Source: Micromonospora aurantiaca ATCC 27029
GTDB lineage: Bacteria; Actinomycetota; Actinomycetes; Mycobacteriales; Micromonosporaceae
Length of the DNA: 64,000 bases
Reading direction: 5' to 3'
NCBI RefSeq assembly: GCF_000145235.1
Contig: NC_014391.1
Location: 4,224,001 to 4,288,000 of the forward strand
Part shown: positions 40,298-49,152 of the stretch, one piece after another
How the letters are laid out: each line of letters opens with the position of its first letter
Position numbering within the stretch: the stretch's first letter is position 1
Notes under the pieces: model-generated
The model's input: the letters and a program-made list of their open reading frames with translations, nothing else
What the model was told of the DNA's origin: nothing
Databases searched by the model: none
Translations under genes and position numbers: made by a program

Positions 40298-41548
40298 GTG
40301 ACATCAGCGAGAGGTGGCGCGCGGCTGGCGGTCGTCCTGGCCGCCACCCTGACCACTGTGGCCGGCGCGGCGCTCGTGGTCACCGGGGCGCAGGCGGCGG
40401 CGCCCGGATGCCGGGTCGACTACCGGGTGACCAGCCAGTGGCCGGGCGGATTCGGCGCCGACGTGACGATCGCCAACCTCGGCGACCCGGTCACCGGCTG
40501 GACGCTGGCCTGGTCGTACGCGGCCGGACAGACGGTGACGCAGGCGTGGAACGCGAGCGTCAGCCAGAGCGGCACCCGGGTCACCGCGACGAACGCCTCC
40601 TACAACGGCTCCCTGGGCACCGGCGCCGCGGCCTCGTTCGGCTTCAACGGCGCCTTCACCGGCACCAACCCGGCGCCCACGTCGTTCACCCTGAACGGAA
40701 CGGCCTGCACCGGGGCGCCGACCACGCCCGCTCCCACGACGCCCGCGCCGACCACACCGGCGCCCACCCCCACCTCCGGCCCCACCACGCCAACCCCCGG
40801 CTCCGGCTGGAACCCGCCGTCGAACCTGGCCGGACCGCTCAACCAGGTCTGGCAGCACGTGGAGCAGACCTACAACAACGGCAACCTGTACGGCTTCCGC
40901 AACTACGGCTGGGACCAGCTGTTCGCGAACCGGGGCTACATCAACTACTGCGTCCGGTGGGACTCGTCGGCCACCGTGACGGCGGCGCAACGTGACCAGA
41001 TCCAGGCCGCGCTGGCCCGCCAGTACAAGAAGTGGATGAACGTCCTGGCCGGCCACAACGGCTTCCCCTACACCGACGTACCGGTGAAGGTGGTCGGCTG
41101 GGCGGTGCGGGACCGCAACCAGTTGCAGTGGTCCGACAACTCGGTCGACATCTACGTCAACGACATCCGGGAGAACGCGCCGCAGTGCAGCGAGCCGTGC
41201 GGCCGGTTCTTCAACCAGAACGGCCAGTACCCGAACTGCCCGGGTGGCGCCGGCCGCCACTACGACCACTCGCTCTGGCTGACCGACGGGTTCGGCGGCG
41301 GCGCGGGCGGCGACTGGGGGCAACGGATCGGCCGGGAGTACTTCATGTCCAACCTCGGCAGCGACAACATCCACATCCTGCTGCACGAGATCGGGCACAC
41401 CTACGGCCTCGACGACTTCTACGACTGGGACCCGCTGCCGGGCCAGGGCTTCGTCATGAAGGCCGGCAGCGCCGCCTCGATCACCGATTTCGACGCCTGG
41501 ATGCTGCGCGACTGGTGGCGGCACCTCAAGAGCCGCTACGGCTACTGA
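40298..41548 (+). CDS. Secreted CBM2-linked metalloprotease-like protein (HEIGH)
   Basis: 416 residues. The signal peptide ends near AQAAA (about residue 33). A family-2 carbohydrate-binding module follows (about 36-140: WPGGFGADVTIANLG, GWTLAWSYAAGQTV, NASYNGSLGTGAAASFGFNG), then a Thr/Pro linker and a catalytic-type domain of about 240 residues. That domain holds HEIGHTYGLDD, a zinc-protease HExxHxxGxxD motif, and several cysteines. It binds cellulose or similar glycans and may trim plant-wall or enzyme-associated proteins. GTG 40298 has a GAGGAGAGGAGAGG tract upstream. It is paired with a similar protein 12 bases downstream. Confidence 0.85.
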   Translation: MTSARGGARLAVVLAATLTTVAGAALVVTGAQAAAPGCRVDYRVTSQWPGGFGADVTIANLGDPVTGWTLAWSYAAGQTVTQAWNASVSQSGTRVTATNASYNGSLGTGAAASFGFNGAFTGTNPAPTSFTLNGTACTGAPTTPAPTTPAPTTPAPTPTSGPTTPTPGSGWNPPSNLAGPLNQVWQHVEQTYNNGNLYGFRNYGWDQLFANRGYINYCVRWDSSATVTAAQRDQIQAALARQYKKWMNVLAGHNGFPYTDVPVKVVGWAVRDRNQLQWSDNSVDIYVNDIRENAPQCSEPCGRFFNQNGQYPNCPGGAGRHYDHSLWLTDGFGGGAGGDWGQRIGREYFMSNLGSDNIHILLHEIGHTYGLDDFYDWDPLPGQGFVMKAGSAASITDFDAWMLRDWWRHLKSRYGY

Positions 41549-41560
41549 CGGGGGTGCCCG

Positions 41561-42640
41561 ATGCGTGCAAACCCGTTCCGTCTCGCGGCGGCGACGCTCG
41601 CCGTGATCCTGGCCGGCGCCGTCGTGGCGACCGGCGGCGCCGGCCACGCGGCCGCCGCGGGCTGCCGGATCGCGTACGCGGTCAGCTCCCAGTGGCCGGG
41701 CGGCTTCGGCGCGAACGTGCAGGTCACCAACCTGGGCGACCCGATCAGCGGCTGGACGCTGCGCTGGTCGTTCACGGCCGGGCAGACAGTCACCCAGGCA
41801 TGGAACGCGACGGTGGCGCAGAGCGGCGCCGCTGTCACCGCGACGAACGTCAGCTACAACGGCGGCCTCGGCACCGGGGCGTCCGCGTCGTTCGGCTTCA
41901 ACGGGTCCTGGAACGGCTCCGCCAACCCGGCCCCGAGCGCGTTCACCCTCAACGGCGTCGCCTGCACCGGCGGTACGCCGCCGACGTCGGTACCGCCGGC
42001 CCCGACCGCCACGCCGGCACCGACCGGGACCGCGCCGCCGCCCGGCGGCACACCGCCGCCGGGCACCGTGCGCGTCTACTGGCTCAAGCCCTCCGACGTC
42101 GCGTACGACCAGCGGTGGCCGGACGGCATCGCCGCCGTGATGCGCGAGGCCCAGCGGTACTACCGGCAGGAGCTGGGCCGGACGTTCACACTGAACAACC
42201 CGGTGGTGGAGGTGGTCGACGGCGACCACGTCAAGTCCTGGTACGAGAACACCCCGAACGGCTCCGACCGGTACTGGTGGTCGGTGTTCAACATGCAGCA
42301 GGAGCTGATGCGCAAGCTGAGCCTGCGCGCACCGGACAACCGCTGGATCAACGTGGGTGAGATCAGCGCCGAGGGTCCGGGCGCCGGGGGTGGCGGCGGT
42401 GGCGGCTGGGTGATCCTCTGCCAGCACGACGCCGACGGCGCGGCGGGCGTGAACGGCCCGATGAACCGCTGGTACGGCGGCATGGTGCACGAACTCGGCC
42501 ACGCGCTCGGGTTGCCGGACTCGACGTCGACGGACGGCACCCCGATGTCGGCCTCGTTCTACGACTATCCGAACACGCACTTCAGCCAGGCACAGAAGAA
42601 CCAGATCCTCGCCGGCCCGTACGGCGCCTTCCTGTCCTGA
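41561..42640 (+). CDS. Secreted CBM2-linked metalloprotease-like protein (HELGH)
   Basis: 359 residues with a signal peptide (cleavage near GHAAAA), a CBM2 module highly similar to that of the preceding gene, a Pro/Thr linker and a different C-terminal domain of about 200 residues. That domain contains MVHELGHALGLPDS, an HExxHxxGxxD zinc-protease motif, and a glycine stretch GAGGGGGGGW. The similar modules but different catalytic domains suggest CBM duplication and domain exchange. It follows the first protease by 12 bases. Its last 59 bases overlap the 3' end of the convergent LacI gene. Confidence 0.85.
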   Translation: MRANPFRLAAATLAVILAGAVVATGGAGHAAAAGCRIAYAVSSQWPGGFGANVQVTNLGDPISGWTLRWSFTAGQTVTQAWNATVAQSGAAVTATNVSYNGGLGTGASASFGFNGSWNGSANPAPSAFTLNGVACTGGTPPTSVPPAPTATPAPTGTAPPPGGTPPPGTVRVYWLKPSDVAYDQRWPDGIAAVMREAQRYYRQELGRTFTLNNPVVEVVDGDHVKSWYENTPNGSDRYWWSVFNMQQELMRKLSLRAPDNRWINVGEISAEGPGAGGGGGGGWVILCQHDADGAAGVNGPMNRWYGGMVHELGHALGLPDSTSTDGTPMSASFYDYPNTHFSQAQKNQILAGPYGAFLS

Positions 42641-43682
42641 CGCCCTCCGCCGGCCCGTCCCCGAGCGGGGGCGGGCCGGTGGAGTCCCGGACCACCAGGC
42701 GGCCGGGGTGCCGGATGACGCCGCGCGACGGGTTCCCGTCCAGCGCCGCGAAGAGGTACTTGACCGCCGTGGCGCCGAGTTGTTCCAGGTTCAGGTCCAC
42801 TGTGGTCAGCGGCGGACGGCAGTCGGTGGCGAAGACCTCCCAGTTGTCGTACCCGACCACCGCCACGTCCTGCGGCGTACGGCGGCCGAGGTCGCGCAGC
42901 GCCTCGACCACCCCGGTGGCGATCTGGTCGTTGCCGCAGAAGACGGCGTCCGTGTCCGGCGAGGCGTTGATCACCATGGCCGCCGCCTGCCGGCCCCAGC
43001 GCTGCGACCAGTCGCCGTAGCGGGGACCGCCGCCGACCAGCGGCAGACCCGCCTCGCGCAGCACCGCCTCCAGGCCGACCACCCGGTCGCGGGCGGCCCG
43101 GTAGGTCTGCGGGCCGGTGATGTGGGCGATGCGGCGGCGGCCCAGCGACACCAGGTGCTCGGCCGCGAGCCGACCGCCGCCCTCGTCGTCGGCGAGGACG
43201 GACAGGTCGTCCGGGTCGTCCGACTCGCCGTAGACGTAGACCGCCGGGACGGGCAGGTCGCGGCTCAGCGACGGCCGGACGTCGTTGGAGTCGCCGAGGA
43301 TGACGAAACCGTCGACCTGACGTGACAGCAGCGTCCGGATGTGGTGCTGGCGGCGGATGACGTCGCCGCGGGCGTCGCACAGCAGCACGCACATCCGCTC
43401 GTTGCCCAGGGCGTTCTCCACTCCCCTGAGGACGGGGAAGGCGAACCGCTCGCCGAGCGTCTCGGTCAGCAGCCCGATGGTGTGGGAGCGTCCGGAGATG
43501 AGCCCCCGGGCCAGCCCGTTCGGCTGGAAGGAGAGCTGCTCGGCGGCCTGCTGCACCCGCCGGCGGGTGGCCGGTGCCACCTCCTCACGGGCGTTGAGCG
43601 CCTTGGACGCGGTGGCCACCGACACGCCGGCCAGCTTCGCCACATCCATCAGAGTCACCGACTGCGAACGTCGTCTACGCAC
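42582..43682 (-). CDS. LacI-family repressor (candidate owner of the CGAAAACCTTTTCG operators)
   Basis: 366 residues. The LacI helix-turn-helix is at 10-30 (TLMDVAKLAGVSVATASKALN), the hinge at about 45-60, then a periplasmic-binding-type effector domain (TIGLLTETLGERFAFPVLRGVE; NDQIATGVVEALRDLG; YDNWEVFATDCRPPLTTV). LacI proteins normally end near VVRDSTG; here about 27 Arg/Gly-rich residues follow because the frame runs into the antisense of the protease gene. GTG 43682 has GGGG eight bases upstream. It lies between operator copies, which supports autoregulation and control of the neighbouring secreted enzymes. Confidence 0.9.
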   Translation of the reverse strand: MRRRRSQSVTLMDVAKLAGVSVATASKALNAREEVAPATRRRVQQAAEQLSFQPNGLARGLISGRSHTIGLLTETLGERFAFPVLRGVENALGNERMCVLLCDARGDVIRRQHHIRTLLSRQVDGFVILGDSNDVRPSLSRDLPVPAVYVYGESDDPDDLSVLADDEGGGRLAAEHLVSLGRRRIAHITGPQTYRAARDRVVGLEAVLREAGLPLVGGGPRYGDWSQRWGRQAAAMVINASPDTDAVFCGNDQIATGVVEALRDLGRRTPQDVAVVGYDNWEVFATDCRPPLTTVDLNLEQLGATAVKYLFAALDGNPSRGVIRHPGRLVVRDSTGPPPLGDGPAEGVRTGRRRTGRRGSGSSVPG

Positions 43683-43763
43683 CGAGATCCCCTTCGGGCC
43701 GGGGCTGGATCACCGAGGCAGCCACCGAGGCGTACCGACTATACCCGACCCCGCGGCCGATTT

Positions 43764-43779
43764 CTGAAAAGGATTTCGA
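43764..43779. promoter_or_regulatory. LacI-type operator, site B
   Basis: CTGAAAAGGATTTCGA: imperfect copy of the CGAAAACCTTTTCG dyad, about 85 bases upstream of the LacI start, positioned for autoregulation. Confidence 0.55.
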
Positions 43780-43842
43780 GCAGCGCGCCTGCGCCGGCCA
43801 CCACCGGCGCGTACCGCCGGCCCGCCCGCCGACACCTCTCGC

Positions 43843-43857
43843 CCGAAAGCTTTTCGG
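43843..43857. promoter_or_regulatory. LacI-type operator, site C
   Basis: CCGAAA-GCT-TTTCGG: dyad with perfect 6-bp arms, same family as the other operators, between the divergent LacI and glycosidase genes. Confidence 0.6.
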
Positions 43858-43923
43858 ACGATCGGCGCACGGCCGGCACCCCCGTCGGCCGCACACCGAA
43901 CGGCTCCCGGGCTGCGCAGAGGA

Positions 43924-43968
43924 TTGACAGCCTCCGATGCGGTGGTATGTTGCTGAAAAGGTTTTCGG
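43924..43968 (+). promoter_or_regulatory. Promoter and operator (site D) of the large glycosidase gene
   Basis: TTGACA (43924-43929), 16 bases, TATGTT (43946-43951), directly followed by TGAAAAGGTTTTCGG (43954-43968), whose core GAAAA-GG-TTTTC is a perfect dyad over the expected transcription start. It leaves a leader of about 230 bases before ATG 44188, in which I see no gene. Confidence 0.72.
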
Positions 43969-44187
43969 CTCAGGTCGGCGGGGCAGCCGGCCGGCCGGGC
44001 GAGGCAGTCGCCGACGACCGGGCGTCGACGACCGGGGGCCGTTCCACCCGCCGCGCACGCGGGTCACGACGGCCGCCCGAAACCGGTACGAGGTGTCACC
44101 CCGACCGCCGCCCCGCCGCGGTACCGGCGGTCCGGCCTGTCGCGATGCAGTTCTCATCCCGACAACGAAAGGTCTCGGTGAGCACCC

Positions 44188-47100
44188 ATGAACACATGGG
44201 ATCCTCCCGGAAGTCCACACCTCGATCGGGCCGGGCCGGAGGTGCGCACGTCGCCACCCCCGGCCGTCCGCCGGTTCCGGCGGGTCACCGGAGCGGCGCT
44301 CGCCCTGGTGGTCGTCGGCGCGCTCACCCCGGTGGCCGCGAGCCCCGCACAGGCCGCTCAGACCATCGGCTATCCCACCTTCGGCGGCCCGGCGGTCCCG
44401 CAGCCGCCGGTCGGGTACACCACCGGCAACATGATGCAGTCGATCTACGACGCGGAGAAGGCGGGCACCGACTTCTGGATCGACCGGCTGCTGTCGCGCT
44501 CCGGCGGCGGCGATCCGTCCGACGCCGACGGCGGGATCCTGATGACCCGCGGGCGGGCCCTGTTCATGAAACAGCACAACCCGGCGGTGATCGGCTTCGG
44601 CGGCCGGGTGGCGTACTGGGAGAGCATCAGCGAGGCCGCCGCGTACTCGATCGCGCTGGGCCCGGGGACGTTCACCGAGCAGAGCAGCCAGCGCTGGCAG
44701 GCGCCCAGCCACTGGAGGAGCGTGTACGCCGGGGGCCCGGTGCAGGCCACAGTCACCAAGTTCATCACCGACAACAACGTCGCGGTCACCAACCTGTCGA
44801 TCAGGAACAGCGGCGGCGCTCCTGTCACACTCACCCTGCGGGCCACCTCGCCGTACGCGTCGTCCGGCAGCGGCAACGAGCTGACCGGGTCGACCGGTGT
44901 GAAGAACGGCCTCACCACGCTCGCCACGAGGCTGGCCGGTGACGGCTTCACCGCGTCCGGCGGCGCGCTGACCCGGACGGTCACCGTCGCCGCCGGCGCC
45001 ACGGTGCAGACCAAGGTGGTCATGGGGTTCACCGCCCGGGAGATCCCGCAGTCGTCGACCGACTACCTGAGCTACCGCGACGCCACCCCGGACGCCGCCT
45101 TCGCCACCCACGTCCGCGCCTACCACAGGTGGTGGGCCGAGAACGTCCCCTACATCGACGTGCCGGAACCGGCGATCAAGAAGAACATCTACTACCGCTG
45201 GTGGCTGATGCGCTTCAACCACCTCGACGCCGACATCCCCGGGCAGACCTTCCAGTTCCCGACGTCGGTGGAGGGCGCGCTGGGCTACAACAACGCCATC
45301 GCGTTGACCCAGCCGATGCACATCGACGACCTGAAGTACCTGCGCGACCCGAAGTACGCCTACGGCGACTGGCTCTCGGTCGGTCAGGTGTCCAAGGGCG
45401 GACGCTTCCTGGACAACCCCGGCGACCCGGAGAACTGGTCCAACAGCTACACCCAGTACATCGCCGAGGCGGCCTGGCGCAGCTACCAGCTCCACGGCGG
45501 CCAGCCCGGCATCGCGGCCAGCCTCGCCCGCTACGCCGAAGGCGACGTCAAGGGCCAGCTCGCCCACTACGACCGCGACGGCAGCGGCATCATCGAGTAC
45601 GACTGGGGCGCGCTGACCGGCAACGACGCCGACGCCGTCTCGTTCCACTGGCGCCCCGGCAACCTGGACCGGGCCGAGGGCGCGTACCAGTACAGCGGCG
45701 CGCTGGCCGCCGCGCAGGCGTACGAGGCGGTCGGCAACTCGGCCAAGGCCGCCGAGATGCGGGCCCTGGCCGCCCGGATCCGCAACGCGATCGTCACGGT
45801 GCTCTGGAACCCGGCCGACAACCTGCTGGAACACCGGCACGTGGCGACGAACGCCCACGTGCCGTGGAAGGAGATCAACAACTACTACCCGTACGCGGTC
45901 GGCCTGATGCCCGCCACCGATCAGTACAAGCAGGCGCTGCGCCTCCTCGCCGACCCGGCGGAGTACCCGATCTTCCCGTTCTACACCGCCAACCAGCGGG
46001 ACAAGGCCGCCGCGGCGGCCGCCGGCTCGCCCGGCAGCAACAACTTCTCCACCATCAACTCCACAGTGCAGTTCCGGCTGCTCTCCTCGGTCCTGCGCAC
46101 CTACCCCAACCAGTGGGTCGGCCCGGAGGACTACAAGAAGCTGCTCTACTGGAACGTCTGGGCCCAGTACGTCAACGGCGACACCCGCTGGCCCGACGCC
46201 AACGAGTTCTGGGCCGACTGGAACCCGGGCGGCAAGCGCATCGACTACCGCTCCTGGATCCACCACAACATCCTCGGCAGCAGCAACTGGACGGTCGTCG
46301 AGGACGTGGCCGGTCTGCGGCCGCGCAACGACAACCGGGTCGAGTTGTCGCCGATCGCCATCGGCTGGCCGAACTTCACAGTCAACAACATCCGCTACCG
46401 CACCAGCGACCTGACGATCGTCTGGGACGACCCGGGCGACGGGGTGACCCGGTACCCGGGCGTCCCCGAGGGGTACTCGATCTACGTCAACGGGAACCGG
46501 GCCGTCACCGTCGACAAGCTCGTGCCGCTGGTCTTCGACCCGTCCAGCGGATCGGTCAGCTTCCCCGGCGCCACCGCCGGTGTCACCTTCAGCACGCCGG
46601 TGCCCGGCATGCGGGCCCCCAACCAGGTGGTCCACAGTGACGCCGGCACGGTGGACCTGCTCGCCAAGGCGGGGGTGGATCTGAGCGCGAACCTGCCCGA
46701 CCTCGCCGACGGCGCGAGAGTGACGGCCTCGACCACCGCGAGCGGCACCAGCGCCGGCGCCGCGATCGACGGCTACCCGACGAACGAGCCGTTCTGGGGC
46801 GCCGGCGGGTCCGCCGCCCAGGACTGGTACGAGATCGACTTCGGTTCGCCGAAGACCGTCGACGAGCTGCGCCTGTACGTCAAGGACAGCCGCCCGGCCG
46901 GCGCCACCTACCGGCCGCCGGCGTCGTACCAGGTCCAGTACCACGACGGCAGCGCCTGGGTGAACGTCGGCGCACAGGTCGGCACGCCGGCGGCACCCCA
47001 GGGCAACTACAACAACGTCCGCTTCGCCGCGGTGGCCGCCCAGCGGATCCGGGTGGTGCTGACGCACGCCGGCGGCGCGCGGTCCGGCCTGACCGAGGTG

Positions 47101-47532
47101 CAGGCCTACCACCGCGGCGGGTCCACGCCACCGGCCTCCACCTCGTACGAGGCGGAGGCGAGCGGCAACACCCTGACCGGGCAGGCCGCGGTGCGCTCCT
47201 CGGCCGGCGCCTCCGGCGGCGCGCTCGTCGGCTACGTCGGCAACGGCACCGCGAACACGCTGCGGTTCACGAACGTCACGGCGAACGCCGCCGGACCGCG
47301 CACGGTCACCGTCTCCTACGCCTCGGCCGAGGCCAGGTCGACACAGATCAGCGTCAACGGAGGCGCCCCGGTCACTGTCGCCACCCGGGCACCGGCGGCT
47401 GGGACACCGTCGGCACGGTCAGCGTCACGCTCCCGCTCGACGCGGGCACGAACACCCTCACCTTCGGCAACACCGCGGGCTGGGCGCCGGACCTCGACCG
47501 CATCCAGGTCAGCTGAGCCGCGGCGGTGGTAG
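44188..47532 (+). CDS. Large secreted six-hairpin-type glycosidase with F5/8C and CBM35-like domains, frameshifted near the end
   Basis: 1114 residues as read. A long N-region precedes a signal peptide (hydrophobic core GAALALVVVGAL, cleavage near AQAA, about residue 57). The N-terminal beta-sandwich runs to about 320, then an (alpha/alpha)6-type glycosidase region to about 730 (KKNIYYRWWLMRFNHLDADI, PTSVEGALGYNNAI, GNDADAVSFHWRPG, KEINNYYPYAVG). A discoidin/F5-8C-like domain (about 830-970) and a CBM6/35-like end follow. Family assignment of the catalytic part is uncertain. In the last 50 codons the frame becomes Arg/Ser/Thr-rich while another frame encodes a normal CBM end (GGWDTVGTVSVTLPLDAG) to a stop at 47516, so one C is probably missing near 47384-47386. 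Confidence 0.8.
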   Translation: MNTWDPPGSPHLDRAGPEVRTSPPPAVRRFRRVTGAALALVVVGALTPVAASPAQAAQTIGYPTFGGPAVPQPPVGYTTGNMMQSIYDAEKAGTDFWIDRLLSRSGGGDPSDADGGILMTRGRALFMKQHNPAVIGFGGRVAYWESISEAAAYSIALGPGTFTEQSSQRWQAPSHWRSVYAGGPVQATVTKFITDNNVAVTNLSIRNSGGAPVTLTLRATSPYASSGSGNELTGSTGVKNGLTTLATRLAGDGFTASGGALTRTVTVAAGATVQTKVVMGFTAREIPQSSTDYLSYRDATPDAAFATHVRAYHRWWAENVPYIDVPEPAIKKNIYYRWWLMRFNHLDADIPGQTFQFPTSVEGALGYNNAIALTQPMHIDDLKYLRDPKYAYGDWLSVGQVSKGGRFLDNPGDPENWSNSYTQYIAEAAWRSYQLHGGQPGIAASLARYAEGDVKGQLAHYDRDGSGIIEYDWGALTGNDADAVSFHWRPGNLDRAEGAYQYSGALAAAQAYEAVGNSAKAAEMRALAARIRNAIVTVLWNPADNLLEHRHVATNAHVPWKEINNYYPYAVGLMPATDQYKQALRLLADPAEYPIFPFYTANQRDKAAAAAAGSPGSNNFSTINSTVQFRLLSSVLRTYPNQWVGPEDYKKLLYWNVWAQYVNGDTRWPDANEFWADWNPGGKRIDYRSWIHHNILGSSNWTVVEDVAGLRPRNDNRVELSPIAIGWPNFTVNNIRYRTSDLTIVWDDPGDGVTRYPGVPEGYSIYVNGNRAVTVDKLVPLVFDPSSGSVSFPGATAGVTFSTPVPGMRAPNQVVHSDAGTVDLLAKAGVDLSANLPDLADGARVTASTTASGTSAGAAIDGYPTNEPFWGAGGSAAQDWYEIDFGSPKTVDELRLYVKDSRPAGATYRPPASYQVQYHDGSAWVNVGAQVGTPAAPQGNYNNVRFAAVAAQRIRVVLTHAGGARSGLTEVQAYHRGGSTPPASTSYEAEASGNTLTGQAAVRSSAGASGGALVGYVGNGTANTLRFTNVTANAAGPRTVTVSYASAEARSTQISVNGGAPVTVATRAPAAGTPSARSASRSRSTRARTPSPSATPRAGRRTSTASRSAEPRRW

Positions 47533-47588
47533 GCCCCGCCACCCACCGCCGCGCGTCCGCCCCGTCACCACACCGAAAGGACCTCCCC

Positions 47589-49112
47589 ATGGACCTGTCC
47601 CGGCACCCCCGCCGGCGCACCGGTGGGGCCGCCGTCGCGATCCTGCTGCTGGCCGCGCTCCTGCCCCTGCTCCCCGGCAGCCCCGCCCAGGCCGTCAGCG
47701 CCTTCGGCACCACAGTCGTCAACCAGGCGAACGGGAACTGTGTCGAGGTGCCCGGCGGCGCCGCCACGAACGCGCTGCAGCTCGTCCAGGCCGGCTGCGG
47801 CGCGGGCGCCCGGCAGACCTTCACCGTCACGCCGGTGGCCGGCACGACCGACCGCTACACGATCACCACACTCACCCCCGGCAGCTGTCTCGACATCTAC
47901 GGCGCGTCCACCGCCGACAACGCCGCCGTCATCCAGTACACCTGCCACGGCGGCACCAACCAGCAGTTCCGCCTGGTGGCCAACGGCGCCGCCGGCACCG
48001 TGAACCTGACCGCCGTCTCCAGCGGGAAGTGCGTCGCTCCGGTCAACGACGGCGGCGCGGCCGGCACCGCGCTGGTCCAGTTGCCCTGCACCAGCGCCGC
48101 CAGCCGGACGTGGCGGCTCACCGGCTACCCGGGCGGCGGGCCGAACCCCGGCCCCAACACGTACGCCAACCCGATCAAGGTGAACGGACCCGACCCGTGG
48201 TTGAAGTACCACGACGGCTACTACTACCTGGCGACCACGACCTGGAACAACACCGTCACGATGCGGCGGTCCCGGACGCTGGACGGGCTGGCCGGCGCGG
48301 CCGACACCGTGCTGTTCACCCTCACCCGCCCCAACGGCGCGGGCACCATGTGGGCCCCCGAGTTCCACCTGCTCGACGGCCCGAACGGCAGGCGCTGGTA
48401 CCTGTACTACGTCGCCGGCCGCCAGCCGTTCGACCTGGGCAGCCAGCGCATCCACGTGCTGGAGAGCGCCGGCACCGACCCGACGGGGCCGTACACGTTC
48501 AAGGCCGACCTGCTGGATCCCACCGCCGACAACACCTGGGAGCTGGACCCCAGCATCATGCAGCTCAACGGCAAGCTGTACCTGCTGGGCACGTACTACA
48601 ACGGCGCACAGCCCAACTTCATCCGCGAGCTGAGCAACCCGTGGACCGCCGCCGGCACGCGGCGCCTGCTGTCCACCCCCACCTACGGCTGGGAGACGTC
48701 CGGGGGCGCCGTGAACGAGGGCGCCGAGGTCCTGCAACGCAACGGCCGGACGTTCATCATCTTCTCGGCCAGCCACTGCAGCACACCGGACTACAAGCTC
48801 GGGATGCTGACCTGGAACGGCGGCGATCCGCTCAACTCCTCGTCGTGGGTCAAGTCCCCGCAGCCGGTCTTCCAGCGCAGCGACGCCAACCGCGTCTTCG
48901 GCCCCGGCCACAACGGCTTCTTCACGTCGCCGGACGGCACCGAGGACTGGATCGTCTACCACGCGAACAGCTCGGCATCCGGCGGCTGCGACATGAACCG
49001 CAGCACCCGGGCGCAGAAGTTCACCTGGAACGCCGACGGCACACCGAACTTCGGCACTCCGGTAGCCACCGGGGTGCGGCTCCCCGCCCCCTCCGGCGAG
49101 CCGGCCGGCTGA
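47589..49112 (+). CDS. Secreted ricin-type lectin (CBM13) plus GH43 glycosidase
   Basis: 507 residues. The signal peptide ends near AQA (about 37). A ricin-B-type trefoil lectin follows (about 45-180; Q-x-W-like repeats QTFTVTP, QQFRLVA, RTWRLTG), then a Gly/Pro linker and a five-bladed GH43 catalytic domain (about 195-500). Expected catalytic residues are the general base D202 in NGPDPW, the pKa-setting Asp in WELDPS and the acid Glu in VNEGAEV. GH43 enzymes remove arabinose or xylose from arabinan and arabinoxylan, matching the GH127 enzyme and importer nearby. ATG 47589 has AAAGGA eight bases upstream. It probably shares a transcript with the following LacI gene. Confidence 0.88.
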   Translation: MDLSRHPRRRTGGAAVAILLLAALLPLLPGSPAQAVSAFGTTVVNQANGNCVEVPGGAATNALQLVQAGCGAGARQTFTVTPVAGTTDRYTITTLTPGSCLDIYGASTADNAAVIQYTCHGGTNQQFRLVANGAAGTVNLTAVSSGKCVAPVNDGGAAGTALVQLPCTSAASRTWRLTGYPGGGPNPGPNTYANPIKVNGPDPWLKYHDGYYYLATTTWNNTVTMRRSRTLDGLAGAADTVLFTLTRPNGAGTMWAPEFHLLDGPNGRRWYLYYVAGRQPFDLGSQRIHVLESAGTDPTGPYTFKADLLDPTADNTWELDPSIMQLNGKLYLLGTYYNGAQPNFIRELSNPWTAAGTRRLLSTPTYGWETSGGAVNEGAEVLQRNGRTFIIFSASHCSTPDYKLGMLTWNGGDPLNSSSWVKSPQPVFQRSDANRVFGPGHNGFFTSPDGTEDWIVYHANSSASGGCDMNRSTRAQKFTWNADGTPNFGTPVATGVRLPAPSGEPAG

Positions 49113-49152
49113 CACCTCGCCCGAGTCGATGAGGACGCCGGAGGACACACCC

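Noticed and set aside
43675-47112. Minus-strand open frame of about 1145 codons opposite the large glycosidase
   Set aside because: Antisense shadow of a secreted enzyme with recognisable domains; no motifs and no ribosome-binding site.
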